Origin: an uncultured Clostridia bacterium
GTDB lineage: Bacteria > Bacillota > Clostridia > Christensenellales > CAG-1252
Assembly: GCA_946626795.1 (NCBI GenBank)
Contig: CAMOUZ010000033.1
Span: forward strand, 1 to 10,474
Reading direction: 5' to 3'
Length of the DNA: 10,474 nucleotides
Shown: in pieces, positions 1-7,015 of the stretch
How the letters are laid out: each line of letters opens with the position of its first letter
Position numbering within the stretch: the stretch's first letter is position 1
Made by a program: the position numbers and the translations under genes
The notes under the pieces: generated by a model
Databases searched by the model: none
What the model was told of the DNA's origin: nothing
Seen by the model: only the letters and a program-made list of their open reading frames with translations

Positions 1-212
1 GAGATAAAATGCTCGATAATGCTTACGCCCGTCGCCGCATACCCCTCTTCGAGCAGGCGCTCCTTCAATGCGGAGGCGACATTCGACATTCCGGCGATCT
101 CTTTTCCCGCGTGAACGTTGCGATAGATTTGCTCCGCGCGGAAAGAACGCTCGCCGAAAAGCGTCATCAATTCTTTCAATTCGGACAATGTCAGATCCGC
201 AAGCAATTTCAT
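1..212 (-). CDS. rlmN: RlmN, dual-specificity 23S rRNA A2503 / tRNA A37 C2-methyltransferase (N-terminal part)
   Basis: Only the first 70 codons are present; the gene continues past the left edge. The start MKLLADLTLSELKEL, followed by GERSFRAEQIYRNVH and a segment ending ALKERLLEEG, matches the N-terminal accessory domain of RlmN (family pattern: L-x-x-L-x-L-x-E-L, then FRAKQI, then LR-x-x-L). By family knowledge RlmN is a cytoplasmic radical SAM enzyme that methylates C2 of adenosine 2503 in 23S rRNA and A37 in some tRNAs. The radical SAM CxxxCxxC motif and catalytic cysteines would lie outside the window, so activity cannot be judged here. The ATG overlaps the rsmB stop as ATGA, and GGAG in the last rsmB codons sits five bases upstream as its SD. 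Following rsmB is the usual clostridial position for rlmN, which supports the call. Confidence 0.9.
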   Translation of the reverse strand, partial: MKLLADLTLSELKELMTLFGERSFRAEQIYRNVHAGKEIAGMSNVASALKERLLEEGYAATGVSIIEHFI

Positions 213-1429
213 CTTTTCTCCAATACGGCGTAATAATACCCTTCGCCGCCCAGTGAGTCCGTCAGCATACGCATCTCCCGTACAAAGTACATCTCGGGAT
301 GCGAAAGAAGGAAGTCTTTCACAACGCTCTCATTCTCCGAAGGAAGATCCGAGCAAGTGGAATACACGATCGTTCCGCCCGAGCGGACGTATTTCGAAGC
401 ATTTTCCAGCAATGCCTTCTGCGTACGGATGATCTCGTCGAGGTCTTCTTCTTTCCGATGAAGGACCACGTCGGGATTCGAGGCAAGCGTCCCAAGTCCG
501 GAGCAAGGAGCGTCTAAGAGGACCGCCGAAAAACGATCTTTGAGCGCGGAGTCGTACACCGTATGATCCGCGACTCGAAGCTCGATATTCCGCACCTGCA
601 TTCTCTCCGCATAAGCGCGAATGAGTTCCACTCTATGCGGATGAATGTCGCAGGCAAGAACGGTTCCCTCCGTTCGCTCTGCGAGATAAACGGCTTTCCC
701 GCCCGGCGCCGCGCACATATCGAGAATATCTCCTTTCGTCTCAGGAAGAGCAGCGCATATTTCAAGGCTTCCGAGAGACATCACCGTCGCCTTTCCCTCC
801 GCGAAAAGCGACGCCAACCGCCCGACCTTCGAGAGTAAAAAACCGTAAGCCGTCTCGACGTACTCGATCCCGTTTTCTTCCAAATAACGACGAAGCGCGT
901 CTTTCCCGAAAGAAACGGAGGGGCGCACGTGCGTTTTTTCACTTCCCTTTGAAAAAAGGATTTCTATCGCCTTTTCTTTTCCGCATTCGCGGATATATCT
1001 CTCAACCAGCCAAAGCGGGCGATTCGACTCCACAGAGATTCTCTCAATCTCGCCTGTCGGCAAGAGGGCTTTCCCGTTTTCCGCATATTGACGGAGCACA
1101 GCGTTTATAAAACCCGAAAGCCGGCCTTTGCCCATGCTTTTTGCAGCCCGAACAATCTCATTTACCGCCGCGTAGTTCGGGATATCGTCCATACAGTCGA
1201 TGAGATACATTCCCATCTTCAAGAGGATCGCCACCGCGGTCTTCGGCATTTTCTCCGTCAAACTTCCGAGCCTATATTCATAAAGGTAATGACGCTCTAT
1301 CGTCCCGTACACAATGCGTAATGCGGCCGGACAAGCGGAAAGCCGATGCGCTTTCACCGCTTCCCCCACGTAGCTCCCGCGTATATAGACGTCACAAAGG
1401 GCGCGATAAGCTTCCGTTATCCCCTTCAT
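209..1429 (-). CDS. rsmB: RsmB, 16S rRNA (cytosine-C5)-methyltransferase
   Basis: 406 residues, slightly shorter than the usual 430-450. Residues 1-125 look like the NusB-like RNA-binding domain (for example IPNYAAVNEIVRAAK at 83-97). The SAM-dependent methyltransferase domain follows, with the SAM-binding LDMCAAPGGKA at 236-246, an acidic ACDIH at 259-263, DAPCSG with Cys309 (motif IV) and STCS with Cys359 (motif VI). These are the two cysteines expected of an RNA m5C methyltransferase; RsmB modifies C967 of 16S rRNA (E. coli numbering). The C-terminus GEGYYYAVLEKR matches the family's usual DGFF-x-A-x-L ending. The segment before motif I is divergent: the usual VQD-x-x-S reads VMSLGS at 216-221, and the usual HPD after motif IV is NPD. 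The start overlaps the fmt stop as ATGA and has no clear SD, so it probably depends on translation of fmt. Confidence 0.92.
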   Translation of the reverse strand: MKGITEAYRALCDVYIRGSYVGEAVKAHRLSACPAALRIVYGTIERHYLYEYRLGSLTEKMPKTAVAILLKMGMYLIDCMDDIPNYAAVNEIVRAAKSMGKGRLSGFINAVLRQYAENGKALLPTGEIERISVESNRPLWLVERYIRECGKEKAIEILFSKGSEKTHVRPSVSFGKDALRRYLEENGIEYVETAYGFLLSKVGRLASLFAEGKATVMSLGSLEICAALPETKGDILDMCAAPGGKAVYLAERTEGTVLACDIHPHRVELIRAYAERMQVRNIELRVADHTVYDSALKDRFSAVLLDAPCSGLGTLASNPDVVLHRKEEDLDEIIRTQKALLENASKYVRSGGTIVYSTCSDLPSENESVVKDFLLSHPEMYFVREMRMLTDSLGGEGYYYAVLEKR

Positions 1430-2340
1430 TCGATGCTTTTACCCAATATTTCTTTATGCCCGAGAAGATACTCTCGGGCGCTCATCACTCTTTTTCCTTC
1501 CGCCTGCACGTCCGACACGGCGATCGCGCCCCCTTGAAGATTCAAACAGAGTATCCCATCGTCCTCGTAAAACGTACCGACCTCTCCTTTCTTTTGCGCT
1601 TCTTTCGCCTTATAAAAACGAAGTCTTTCGCCACCGATCGAGACAAAAGCCACCGGCCAAGGATCATAAGCGCGCACTTTACGAAGCGCCGTTACCGCGT
1701 CGGTCTCTCGCGTGATGAGCGCGTCCGATTTCGAGATCATCTTACAGAATGTTGCTTGACTGTGATCTTGCGGCGTATAGGTGATCTCCCCTTTTTCCAA
1801 AAGCTCGATCGCCTCGACGATCGCCTTCGCGCCGAGATTTGCGATTTTATCGAAAAGGCTCCCCGCGTTATCCGCCGCCCCGATCTTGATCTCTTTTTTC
1901 AGAATGATATCTCCGCTGTCTACGGCAAGCGCCGTGCGCATAATCGTGACGCCCGTCACATCGTCTCCATTCAGGAGACATTGCTGAATCGGGCTGGATC
2001 CGCGATATTTCGGAAGCAAGGAACCGTGCACATTAAAGGTGCCGTATTTCGGGATGTCAAGGATCTCCTGCGAAATGATCTGTCCGAAAGCCGCCGTCAC
2101 CATAAGATCGGGCGCAAAGCTCTTGATCAAAGAAACGCCTTCTTTGCGAAGCGACGCAAATTGATAGACGGGAAGGCCCATTGCTTCCGCCTCCACTTTG
2201 ACGGGCGGAGGGGTCATCGCACGACGATTCCCGGGCTTATCCGGCTGCGTAATGACCGCAATGATCTCATGATGCGTCGCGCGGATCGCTCGAAGCGACG
2301 GCAAAGCGAAATCGGGAGTACCCAAAAATACGATCCTCAT
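1426..2340 (-). CDS. fmt: Methionyl-tRNA formyltransferase
   Basis: 304 residues, close to the family's usual 310-315. The enzyme transfers a formyl group from 10-formyltetrahydrofolate to initiator Met-tRNA in the cytoplasm. The N-terminus MRIVFLGTPDFALPSL is diagnostic. The folate-binding loop SLLPKYRG is at 107-114, and the catalytic triad known from E. coli (Asn, His, Asp) is visible as Asn103, His105 (NVHGS) and Asp141 (VDSGD). The C-terminal tRNA-binding domain is present, with DPWPVAF near residue 227 and an ending HKEILGKSIE. The SD AAGGAGA is well placed before the ATG. It sits 12 bases after def; the def-fmt pair is widely conserved because the deformylase undoes this formylation on the finished protein. 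Its last four bases overlap the rsmB start. Confidence 0.97.
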   Translation of the reverse strand: MRIVFLGTPDFALPSLRAIRATHHEIIAVITQPDKPGNRRAMTPPPVKVEAEAMGLPVYQFASLRKEGVSLIKSFAPDLMVTAAFGQIISQEILDIPKYGTFNVHGSLLPKYRGSSPIQQCLLNGDDVTGVTIMRTALAVDSGDIILKKEIKIGAADNAGSLFDKIANLGAKAIVEAIELLEKGEITYTPQDHSQATFCKMISKSDALITRETDAVTALRKVRAYDPWPVAFVSIGGERLRFYKAKEAQKKGEVGTFYEDDGILCLNLQGGAIAVSDVQAEGKRVMSAREYLLGHKEILGKSIE

Positions 2341-2352
2341 CTTTCTCCTTCC

Positions 2353-2820
2353 TTATTTCTTGACTTTTACTTCTTTGTCATAAAAGAGGACGCCGCTGAG
2401 ATGATCGATCTCATGCGAAGCGACAACGGCATTGAAGTCCTCAAACTCGCGCGTGATCTCCTTCCCCTCGCGATCTTGGAAACGCACGGTGATCTTAGAC
2501 GGTCTCAACACTTCGCAACGCTTTCCGGGGACGGAAAGACAACCCTCCGTGCCAATCTGCTTCCCGCTCTTTTTCAAGATCACGGGATTGATCATCTCGA
2601 GGATCTCCGCTTCCTCCCCCTCCGGTGCTTCCAATTCGCAAATGACGGCTTGACGAAGAATGCCGACCTGCGGCGCGGCGATCCCTACGCCGTCCGCCAT
2701 ACGCATCGTTTCGAGCATATCGTCGAGCAACGCGTGAAGCTTGCCGTCGAATTTATCCACAGGACGAGATTTTTTCCGCAATAAAGGTTCTCCGTCTTTC
2801 ACTATATCCCTGATCGCCAT
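2353..2820 (-). CDS. def: Peptide deformylase
   Basis: 155 residues, a compact bacterial-type deformylase that removes the N-formyl group from nascent proteins at the ribosome exit. All three family motifs are intact: GVGIAAPQVG (44-53), EGCLS (92-96) and HEIDH (136-140). The expected metal ligands are Cys94, His136 and His140, and the catalytic base is Glu137. The start MAIRDIVKDGEPLLRK is chosen because GAAGGAG lies six bases upstream of this ATG. A TTG five codons further upstream would put that SD inside the coding sequence, so it is rejected. The gene follows priA after 11 bases and precedes fmt by 12, the common bacterial priA-def-fmt arrangement. Confidence 0.97.
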   Translation of the reverse strand: MAIRDIVKDGEPLLRKKSRPVDKFDGKLHALLDDMLETMRMADGVGIAAPQVGILRQAVICELEAPEGEEAEILEMINPVILKKSGKQIGTEGCLSVPGKRCEVLRPSKITVRFQDREGKEITREFEDFNAVVASHEIDHLSGVLFYDKEVKVKK

Positions 2821-2826
2821 ATCTTT

Positions 2827-2832
2827 CTCCTT
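2827..2832 (-). promoter_or_regulatory. Ribosome binding site deciding the def start
   Basis: The minus strand reads AAGGAG six bases before the ATG at 2820, touching the last base of the priA stop codon (2834-2832). It fixes the deformylase start at MAIRD rather than the upstream in-frame TTG, and its contact with the priA stop is consistent with coupled translation. Confidence 0.8.
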
Positions 2833-5027
2833 CAATTCATATTCTGCGGATTGATCTCCACAAACACCGAAGCATTTTTCTTTTCTTCCGCATTCACGAT
2901 GCCATAGATCGCCGCCAGCGTTTCTTGCTCTTCCTTCCTCGTCAATCGCATCAAGATTTGATAACGATATTTATTCTCGATGCGTTTCACGGGAGATTTC
3001 ATACCCGCCACGGAAACAAAGTGCTCCGAATGCTCTTTTTGATAGCTTCTCACCTTTGCGAGCATCGACTTCGTAAGTTCGAGTGCTCTCTCTTCCGATT
3101 CGCTCACGACGAGGATCCGAACGATCTTGGTAAAAGGCGGGAAATTCGTGACTTCGCGAATGTTGATCTCCTTCCTGTAAAAGCCGAGATAATCGTTCTC
3201 CTTCGCAAAAGAGAATATATAATGTCGCGGCGAATAGGTTTGCAGAATGACCGTCCCTTCCTTATCCGCACGTCCCGCTCTGCCGCTCATCTGCGTGACG
3301 AGCTGATACGTGCGCTCCGCGCTGTGATAATCCTCGTAATAAAGGCTCATATCCGCATCGAGGATCCCGACGAGGGTAACATTCGGAAAGTCGTGCCCCT
3401 TCACAATCATCTGCGTTCCGACAAGGATATCCGCTTCGCCCATTCTAAAAGCGCTCAGTATCTCATCATAGCTTCCCTTTTTCCGCGTCGTATCTTTGTC
3501 CATTCGGATGAGTCTTGCGGAAGGAAATCTCGCTTGGAGTTCCTCCACGATACGTTCCGTTCCCACCCTACCGAAACGCATCTCTTTTTCCCCGCAATCG
3601 GGGCATCTGTCCGGCACGATGTACGGTCTGCCGCAGTAATGGCATTTGAGGAGATTATCCTGTTTATGCCACGTGAGCGAAACGTCGCAGTCATCGCATT
3701 TCATCACCTTTCCGCATTTGCGACAGATCATAAAAGACGCAAAACCGCGACGGTTCAGGAAGATCATGCTTTGATTTCCGCTTTCGAGAGTCGCGCCGAT
3801 CGCTTCAAGAAGCCGCGCGGACAAGATCCCGTTATTTCCGCTTCGTATCTCGGCGCACATATCCACGATCTCGATCTTCGGCATCTTGGTGCCGTTGATA
3901 CGATGTTTCAGAGTGATGACGCCCATTTTCCCCTCCGACGCGCTCTTAAAGGTGTCAAGAGAAGGGGTCGCGCTGCCCAAAACGAGCTTTGCGCCGTTGT
4001 ACGCGCGGCGGAACTCCGCCACCTCCGATGTCACGTAACGAGGGTTATTCTCGCTGACATAACTGCTGTCATGTTCTTCGTCAATGATGATGATCCCGAC
4101 ATTTTTGATCGGCGCGAACACCGCCGAACGAGCGCCCACCGCGATGACAGCGTCACCACGCAGGAGACGAAGCCACTCGTCATAGCGCTCTCCGTCGGAC
4201 AATCCGCTATGCAAGACCGCCACTTTATCTCCGAATCTCGCGCGAAAACGTCCCATCATCTGCGGCGTCAAGGAGATCTCGGGCACGAGCATAATCGCCG
4301 TCTTCCCCGCAGCGATGACCTCGCCGATACAAGCAAGATAAATTTCCGTCTTTCCGCTGCCCGTCACGCCGAAAAGCAGATTCGTGTCCTGCTTCCCCCG
4401 CATGATTTCCTCCACCGCCGCTTGCTGTTCATCACTAAGCGTAACGACTTTATCCTTTAAAGCCCCGATGTGAGGTCTGCGACGTTTCGTGACTTCCGTG
4501 ACTTTTACAAGACCTTTCTCCGCCAAAGCGGAAACTGCCGAAAAACCGAATTCTTCTCCGAGCACAGCCGCCCATTCTCCGCCTTCCGCAAGACGGGCAA
4601 GGACTCCTCTTTGGCTCACGGCGTTCGCTTTAAGTTTCGAGAGCGCATCCTCATACGGCACTCCTTCCGCCATCGTCACGAACTGTCTCTTTACTTCGCG
4701 CACACGCCCGCCGCGCATCATCGCGGGGATAAAGAGGCGCAATACGTCCACAAGTCGAAGATTGTTTTCTCGACTCATCTTCCATAAAAGCTCGATCATC
4801 TCGGGAAGCACCGGCGTGAAATCATCCAGCTTTGCCGAGATCTCTTTCATCGGATGAGAACAGTCCGTCGATTCCTTTATATCAACAATAAAGCCCTCCG
4901 TCTTTTGTCTGCCGAAGGGCACTTTCACCCGATCGCCCACGTGCAAGTCGAGGGACTCTGGAATGAGATAATCAAACACTTTATCAACGTCGGACGTGGA
5001 TATGTCTACGATGACGCGTGCGATCAT
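2832..5027 (-). CDS. priA: PriA, primosomal replication restart helicase
   Basis: 731 residues, normal length. PriA recognises stalled forks and D-loops and reloads the replicative helicase through the primosome. The N-terminal 3'-DNA-binding domain starts MIARVIVDIS with VFDYLIPE near 17-24. The SF2 helicase core has Walker A GVTGSGKTE at 220-228, the DEEH box at 316-319, GSATPS at 351-356 and motif VI SGRAGRAD at 581-588. The inserted zinc-binding domain has all eight cysteines in four pairs: Cys435/438, 444/447, 462/465 and 475/478. The C-terminal domain runs to VFVEINPQNMN. The start overlaps the coaBC stop as ATGA; the bases upstream show no good SD, so low-level translation coupled to coaBC is likely (inference). 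coaBC-priA-def-fmt is a standard order in Bacillota. Confidence 0.97.
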   Translation of the reverse strand: MIARVIVDISTSDVDKVFDYLIPESLDLHVGDRVKVPFGRQKTEGFIVDIKESTDCSHPMKEISAKLDDFTPVLPEMIELLWKMSRENNLRLVDVLRLFIPAMMRGGRVREVKRQFVTMAEGVPYEDALSKLKANAVSQRGVLARLAEGGEWAAVLGEEFGFSAVSALAEKGLVKVTEVTKRRRPHIGALKDKVVTLSDEQQAAVEEIMRGKQDTNLLFGVTGSGKTEIYLACIGEVIAAGKTAIMLVPEISLTPQMMGRFRARFGDKVAVLHSGLSDGERYDEWLRLLRGDAVIAVGARSAVFAPIKNVGIIIIDEEHDSSYVSENNPRYVTSEVAEFRRAYNGAKLVLGSATPSLDTFKSASEGKMGVITLKHRINGTKMPKIEIVDMCAEIRSGNNGILSARLLEAIGATLESGNQSMIFLNRRGFASFMICRKCGKVMKCDDCDVSLTWHKQDNLLKCHYCGRPYIVPDRCPDCGEKEMRFGRVGTERIVEELQARFPSARLIRMDKDTTRKKGSYDEILSAFRMGEADILVGTQMIVKGHDFPNVTLVGILDADMSLYYEDYHSAERTYQLVTQMSGRAGRADKEGTVILQTYSPRHYIFSFAKENDYLGFYRKEINIREVTNFPPFTKIVRILVVSESEERALELTKSMLAKVRSYQKEHSEHFVSVAGMKSPVKRIENKYRYQILMRLTRKEEQETLAAIYGIVNAEEKKNASVFVEINPQNMN

Positions 5028-6202
5028 ACTTTCAATAATGCGTCGAGGATCTTGTCCGCGACTTCGATCTTCGGCAAGATTTCGAGAGCCTCCGTCCGCC
5101 CGTCTTTATCGATGATCGTCACGATATTCGTATCGCTGTTAAAGCCCGCGCCCTCTTTTGTCACGTCGTTTGCCACGACAAGATCCGCCTTCTTTTTGCG
5201 GAGCTTCTCTTTCGCATTCTCCAAAAGGCACTCCGTCTCCGCACTGAAAATGGCGAGCTTGGCTTTCTCCTTTTTCTCCCCCACCGCAGAGGCAATATCC
5301 TTCGTCTTTTTCAAAGCAAGCGTAAGCTCCGGGGACTTCACCTTATTCTCGAATTTCTTTACGGGCGTATAATCCGCCGGTGCAGCTGCCATTACGATAT
5401 AATCCGCGCCGTCAAGATTCGCCATCACCGCTTCATACATATCTTCCGTGGATTTTACATTCACCACCTTCGATACGTTATCGGAAGGACTGACGGACAT
5501 CTTCCCACAGACGAGCGTGACCTCACCGCCGCGATCCGCAAAACGCTCCGCGATGGCGACACCCATTTTCCCGCTGCTGTGATTCGAGAGATAGCGCACG
5601 CCGTCGATGTCCTCCACCGTAGCGCCTGCGGTGACAAGCGCCTTTTTCCCCGCGAAATCGAGCGACAAAGAGAAAATTTCTTTCACTTTCTCCACGATAT
5701 CATCCGGTTCGATCATCTTTCCGATGCCGACGTCGCCGCAAGCGAGCCTCCCCGAAACGGGAGAAAGAACGATGGCTCCGCTCTCTTTTACGGAAGCCAA
5801 ATTGCGCTGAAAGACTTCGTCCTCGTACATCTGCGTATTCATCGCGGGACAAATGATCTTCGGCGCTTTGGAAGCAAGGTACGTCGTCGTCAGCATATCG
5901 TCGCAGATCCCATTCGCGATCTTTCCGATGAAATTCGCCGTTGCGGGAGCGACGATCACGAGCTCAGAGCTTTTGGCAAGAGAGACGTGTTCCACCTCCC
6001 ATTCGCGATCTCTGACGAACATATTCGTGATCACGGGATTCTTGGAAAGCGACTCAAAAGTAAGAGGAGTCACGAACGCCTTTGCATGCTCTGTCATGAG
6101 CACGTGTACGTCGCAACCGATCTTCATAAGCGCGCTGACCAAGTACGCAGACTTATAGGCGGCGATGCCGCCCGTAACGCCGACCAAGACCTTTTTCTTC
6201 AT
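5024..6202 (-). CDS. coaBC: CoaBC, phosphopantothenoylcysteine decarboxylase / phosphopantothenate-cysteine ligase
   Basis: 392 residues, a bifunctional coenzyme A enzyme. CoaB joins cysteine to 4'-phosphopantothenate using CTP; the FMN-dependent CoaC domain then decarboxylates the product to 4'-phosphopantetheine. The CoaC half (about 1-180) starts VLVGVTGGIAAYK and has catalytic His72 (EHVSLAK), PAMNTQMYE at 119-127 and Cys155 in GRLACGD. The CoaB half (about 185-392) has TAGATVEDIDGVRYLSNHSS from 191, with Asn207, ENKVK with Lys287 and Lys289, and VANDVTKEGAGFNSD near 343. Small differences from E. coli are DGVR for DPVR and IFSAET for GFAAET. The start is MKKKVLVG, two bases after the rpoZ stop; a longer in-frame extension of 51 Arg-rich residues is antiparallel to nothing conserved and overlaps rpoZ, so it is rejected. 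No strong SD is visible. Confidence 0.96.
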   Translation of the reverse strand: MKKKVLVGVTGGIAAYKSAYLVSALMKIGCDVHVLMTEHAKAFVTPLTFESLSKNPVITNMFVRDREWEVEHVSLAKSSELVIVAPATANFIGKIANGICDDMLTTTYLASKAPKIICPAMNTQMYEDEVFQRNLASVKESGAIVLSPVSGRLACGDVGIGKMIEPDDIVEKVKEIFSLSLDFAGKKALVTAGATVEDIDGVRYLSNHSSGKMGVAIAERFADRGGEVTLVCGKMSVSPSDNVSKVVNVKSTEDMYEAVMANLDGADYIVMAAAPADYTPVKKFENKVKSPELTLALKKTKDIASAVGEKKEKAKLAIFSAETECLLENAKEKLRKKKADLVVANDVTKEGAGFNSDTNIVTIIDKDGRTEALEILPKIEVADKILDALLKV

Positions 6203-6204
6203 TC

Positions 6205-6399
6205 TTATTCTTTTACGATCACGATTTTCCCTTCGTAGATCTCTTTCGCCGCAACGGAAATGGGCTTCTGCTTCGTCGCGACGAGCATATCGTTTTCTTG
6301 TTGCAAAAGCTGTCTCGCGCGCTTCGCCACGCCGCATACGAGCATATAGCGGCAATCCGTCTTTTTAATGAGCTTATCAATAGGTGGATCGATCATCAT
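6205..6399 (-). CDS. rpoZ: RNA polymerase omega subunit
   Basis: 64 residues, at the short end for omega. The protein begins MMIDPPIDKLIKKTDCRYML, then has the family core VAKRARQL at 24-31 and the C-terminal signature KPISVAAKEIYEGKI at 45-59. Omega binds the beta' subunit and helps assemble and stabilise RNA polymerase. The start is the first of two adjacent ATG codons, chosen because GGGAGG lies ten bases upstream; the second ATG would leave 13. An upstream in-frame TTG would place the SD inside the gene. It starts four bases after the gmk stop and ends two bases before coaBC; the gmk-rpoZ-coaBC neighbourhood is conserved in Bacillota, which makes the call firm despite the small size. Confidence 0.93.
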   Translation of the reverse strand: MMIDPPIDKLIKKTDCRYMLVCGVAKRARQLLQQENDMLVATKQKPISVAAKEIYEGKIVIVKE

Positions 6400-6403
6400 A
6401 GTG

Positions 6404-7012
6404 TTATTTCCTCCCAAAATAGTTTTCTTTTATTTCTTCGCCGTTTCCTTTCAAACCTTCGGCGATGATAATGCTTCTTATCTTGTCCACAGCCTCCGCG
6501 AGATCGTCGTTCACAACGAAATACTCATACCCCTCGGACTGATCGAACTCCTCTTCCACTTGCGCCTGTCGAACGGCGATCTGCTCTTGCGTCTCGCTTC
6601 CGCGCCCGAGGATACGACTCGTCAAGTCTTCCAAGGACGGAGGCAAGATGAAAATGAGGACGCTCTCGGGGATGCGCTTTTTTACGGCGTGACCGCCCAC
6701 CATCTCGATTTCGAGGATGACGTTTTTCCCCATTTTTAATACGCGCTCCACTTCCGAATACAACGTCCCGTAGCGATGCGTAAACTTATCGACGGTCTCT
6801 AAGAACATCCCTTTTTCAAGCATTTCGTCGAACTCGCGATCGGAGCGATAATAATAATGCACGCCCTCCTGTTCTCCCGGACGAGGCGCACGCGTCGTCA
6901 CCGAAACCGTCGTCGAGGCAAGCTCCGGATACTCGCGCATCAGCACGTTGCATATCGTCCCCTTTCCTACGCCGGAAGGTCCTGAGATCACAAATACTTT
7001 TCCCGTTTTCAT
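6404..7012 (-). CDS. gmk: Guanylate kinase
   Basis: 202 residues, normal length. It phosphorylates GMP to GDP with ATP in the cytoplasm, feeding GTP, dGTP and (p)ppGpp pools. The P-loop SGPSGVGKGT is at 10-19. The GMP-binding region SVTTRAPRPGEQEGVHYYY starts at 37, and the YGT motif is at 81-83. The lid arginines fall in SRILGRGSETQEQIAVRQ from 132. The usual EID-x-QGA segment reads EIEMVGG at 101-107, an unusual pair of substitutions (Asp to Glu, Gln to Val), although the rest of the active site looks intact. The start is the first ATG, with GGAG from the yicC stop region six bases upstream, and the gap to yicC is three bases. Many Bacillota have remA between yicC and gmk; there is no room for it here. 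Confidence 0.96.
   Translation of the reverse strand: MKTGKVFVISGPSGVGKGTICNVLMREYPELASTTVSVTTRAPRPGEQEGVHYYYRSDREFDEMLEKGMFLETVDKFTHRYGTLYSEVERVLKMGKNVILEIEMVGGHAVKKRIPESVLIFILPPSLEDLTSRILGRGSETQEQIAVRQAQVEEEFDQSEGYEYFVVNDDLAEAVDKIRSIIIAEGLKGNGEEIKENYFGRK
6410..6415 (-). promoter_or_regulatory. Ribosome binding site of rpoZ, inside the end of gmk
   Basis: GGGAGG on the minus strand is made of the Gly and Arg codons near the end of gmk (Phe-Gly-Arg-Lys-stop). It lies ten bases before the rpoZ ATG and decides between the two adjacent ATGs in favour of the first. It is one of several SDs in this operon carried in the last codons of the previous gene. Confidence 0.75.
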
Positions 7013-7015
7013 CGT

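Noticed and set aside
1321..2784. Plus-strand open frame of 487 codons opposite fmt and def
   Set aside because: It lies codon-on-codon against two well-conserved genes, its product is Arg/His-rich with no known motif, and it is explained by sense-codon bias.
2821..2835. Earlier TTG start for peptide deformylase
   Set aside because: It would put the SD inside the coding sequence; the ATG at 2820 has correct spacing and gives the normal deformylase N-terminus.
2925..4460. Plus-strand open frame of 511 codons opposite priA
   Set aside because: Same register effect as above. priA has all helicase motifs and eight zinc cysteines on the minus strand; the mirror product has no recognisable domain.
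6203..6355. Longer N-terminus for CoaBC (51 extra residues)
   Set aside because: The extra part is Arg-rich, reads through rpoZ in another frame and precedes the family-typical start MKKKVLVGVTGG.
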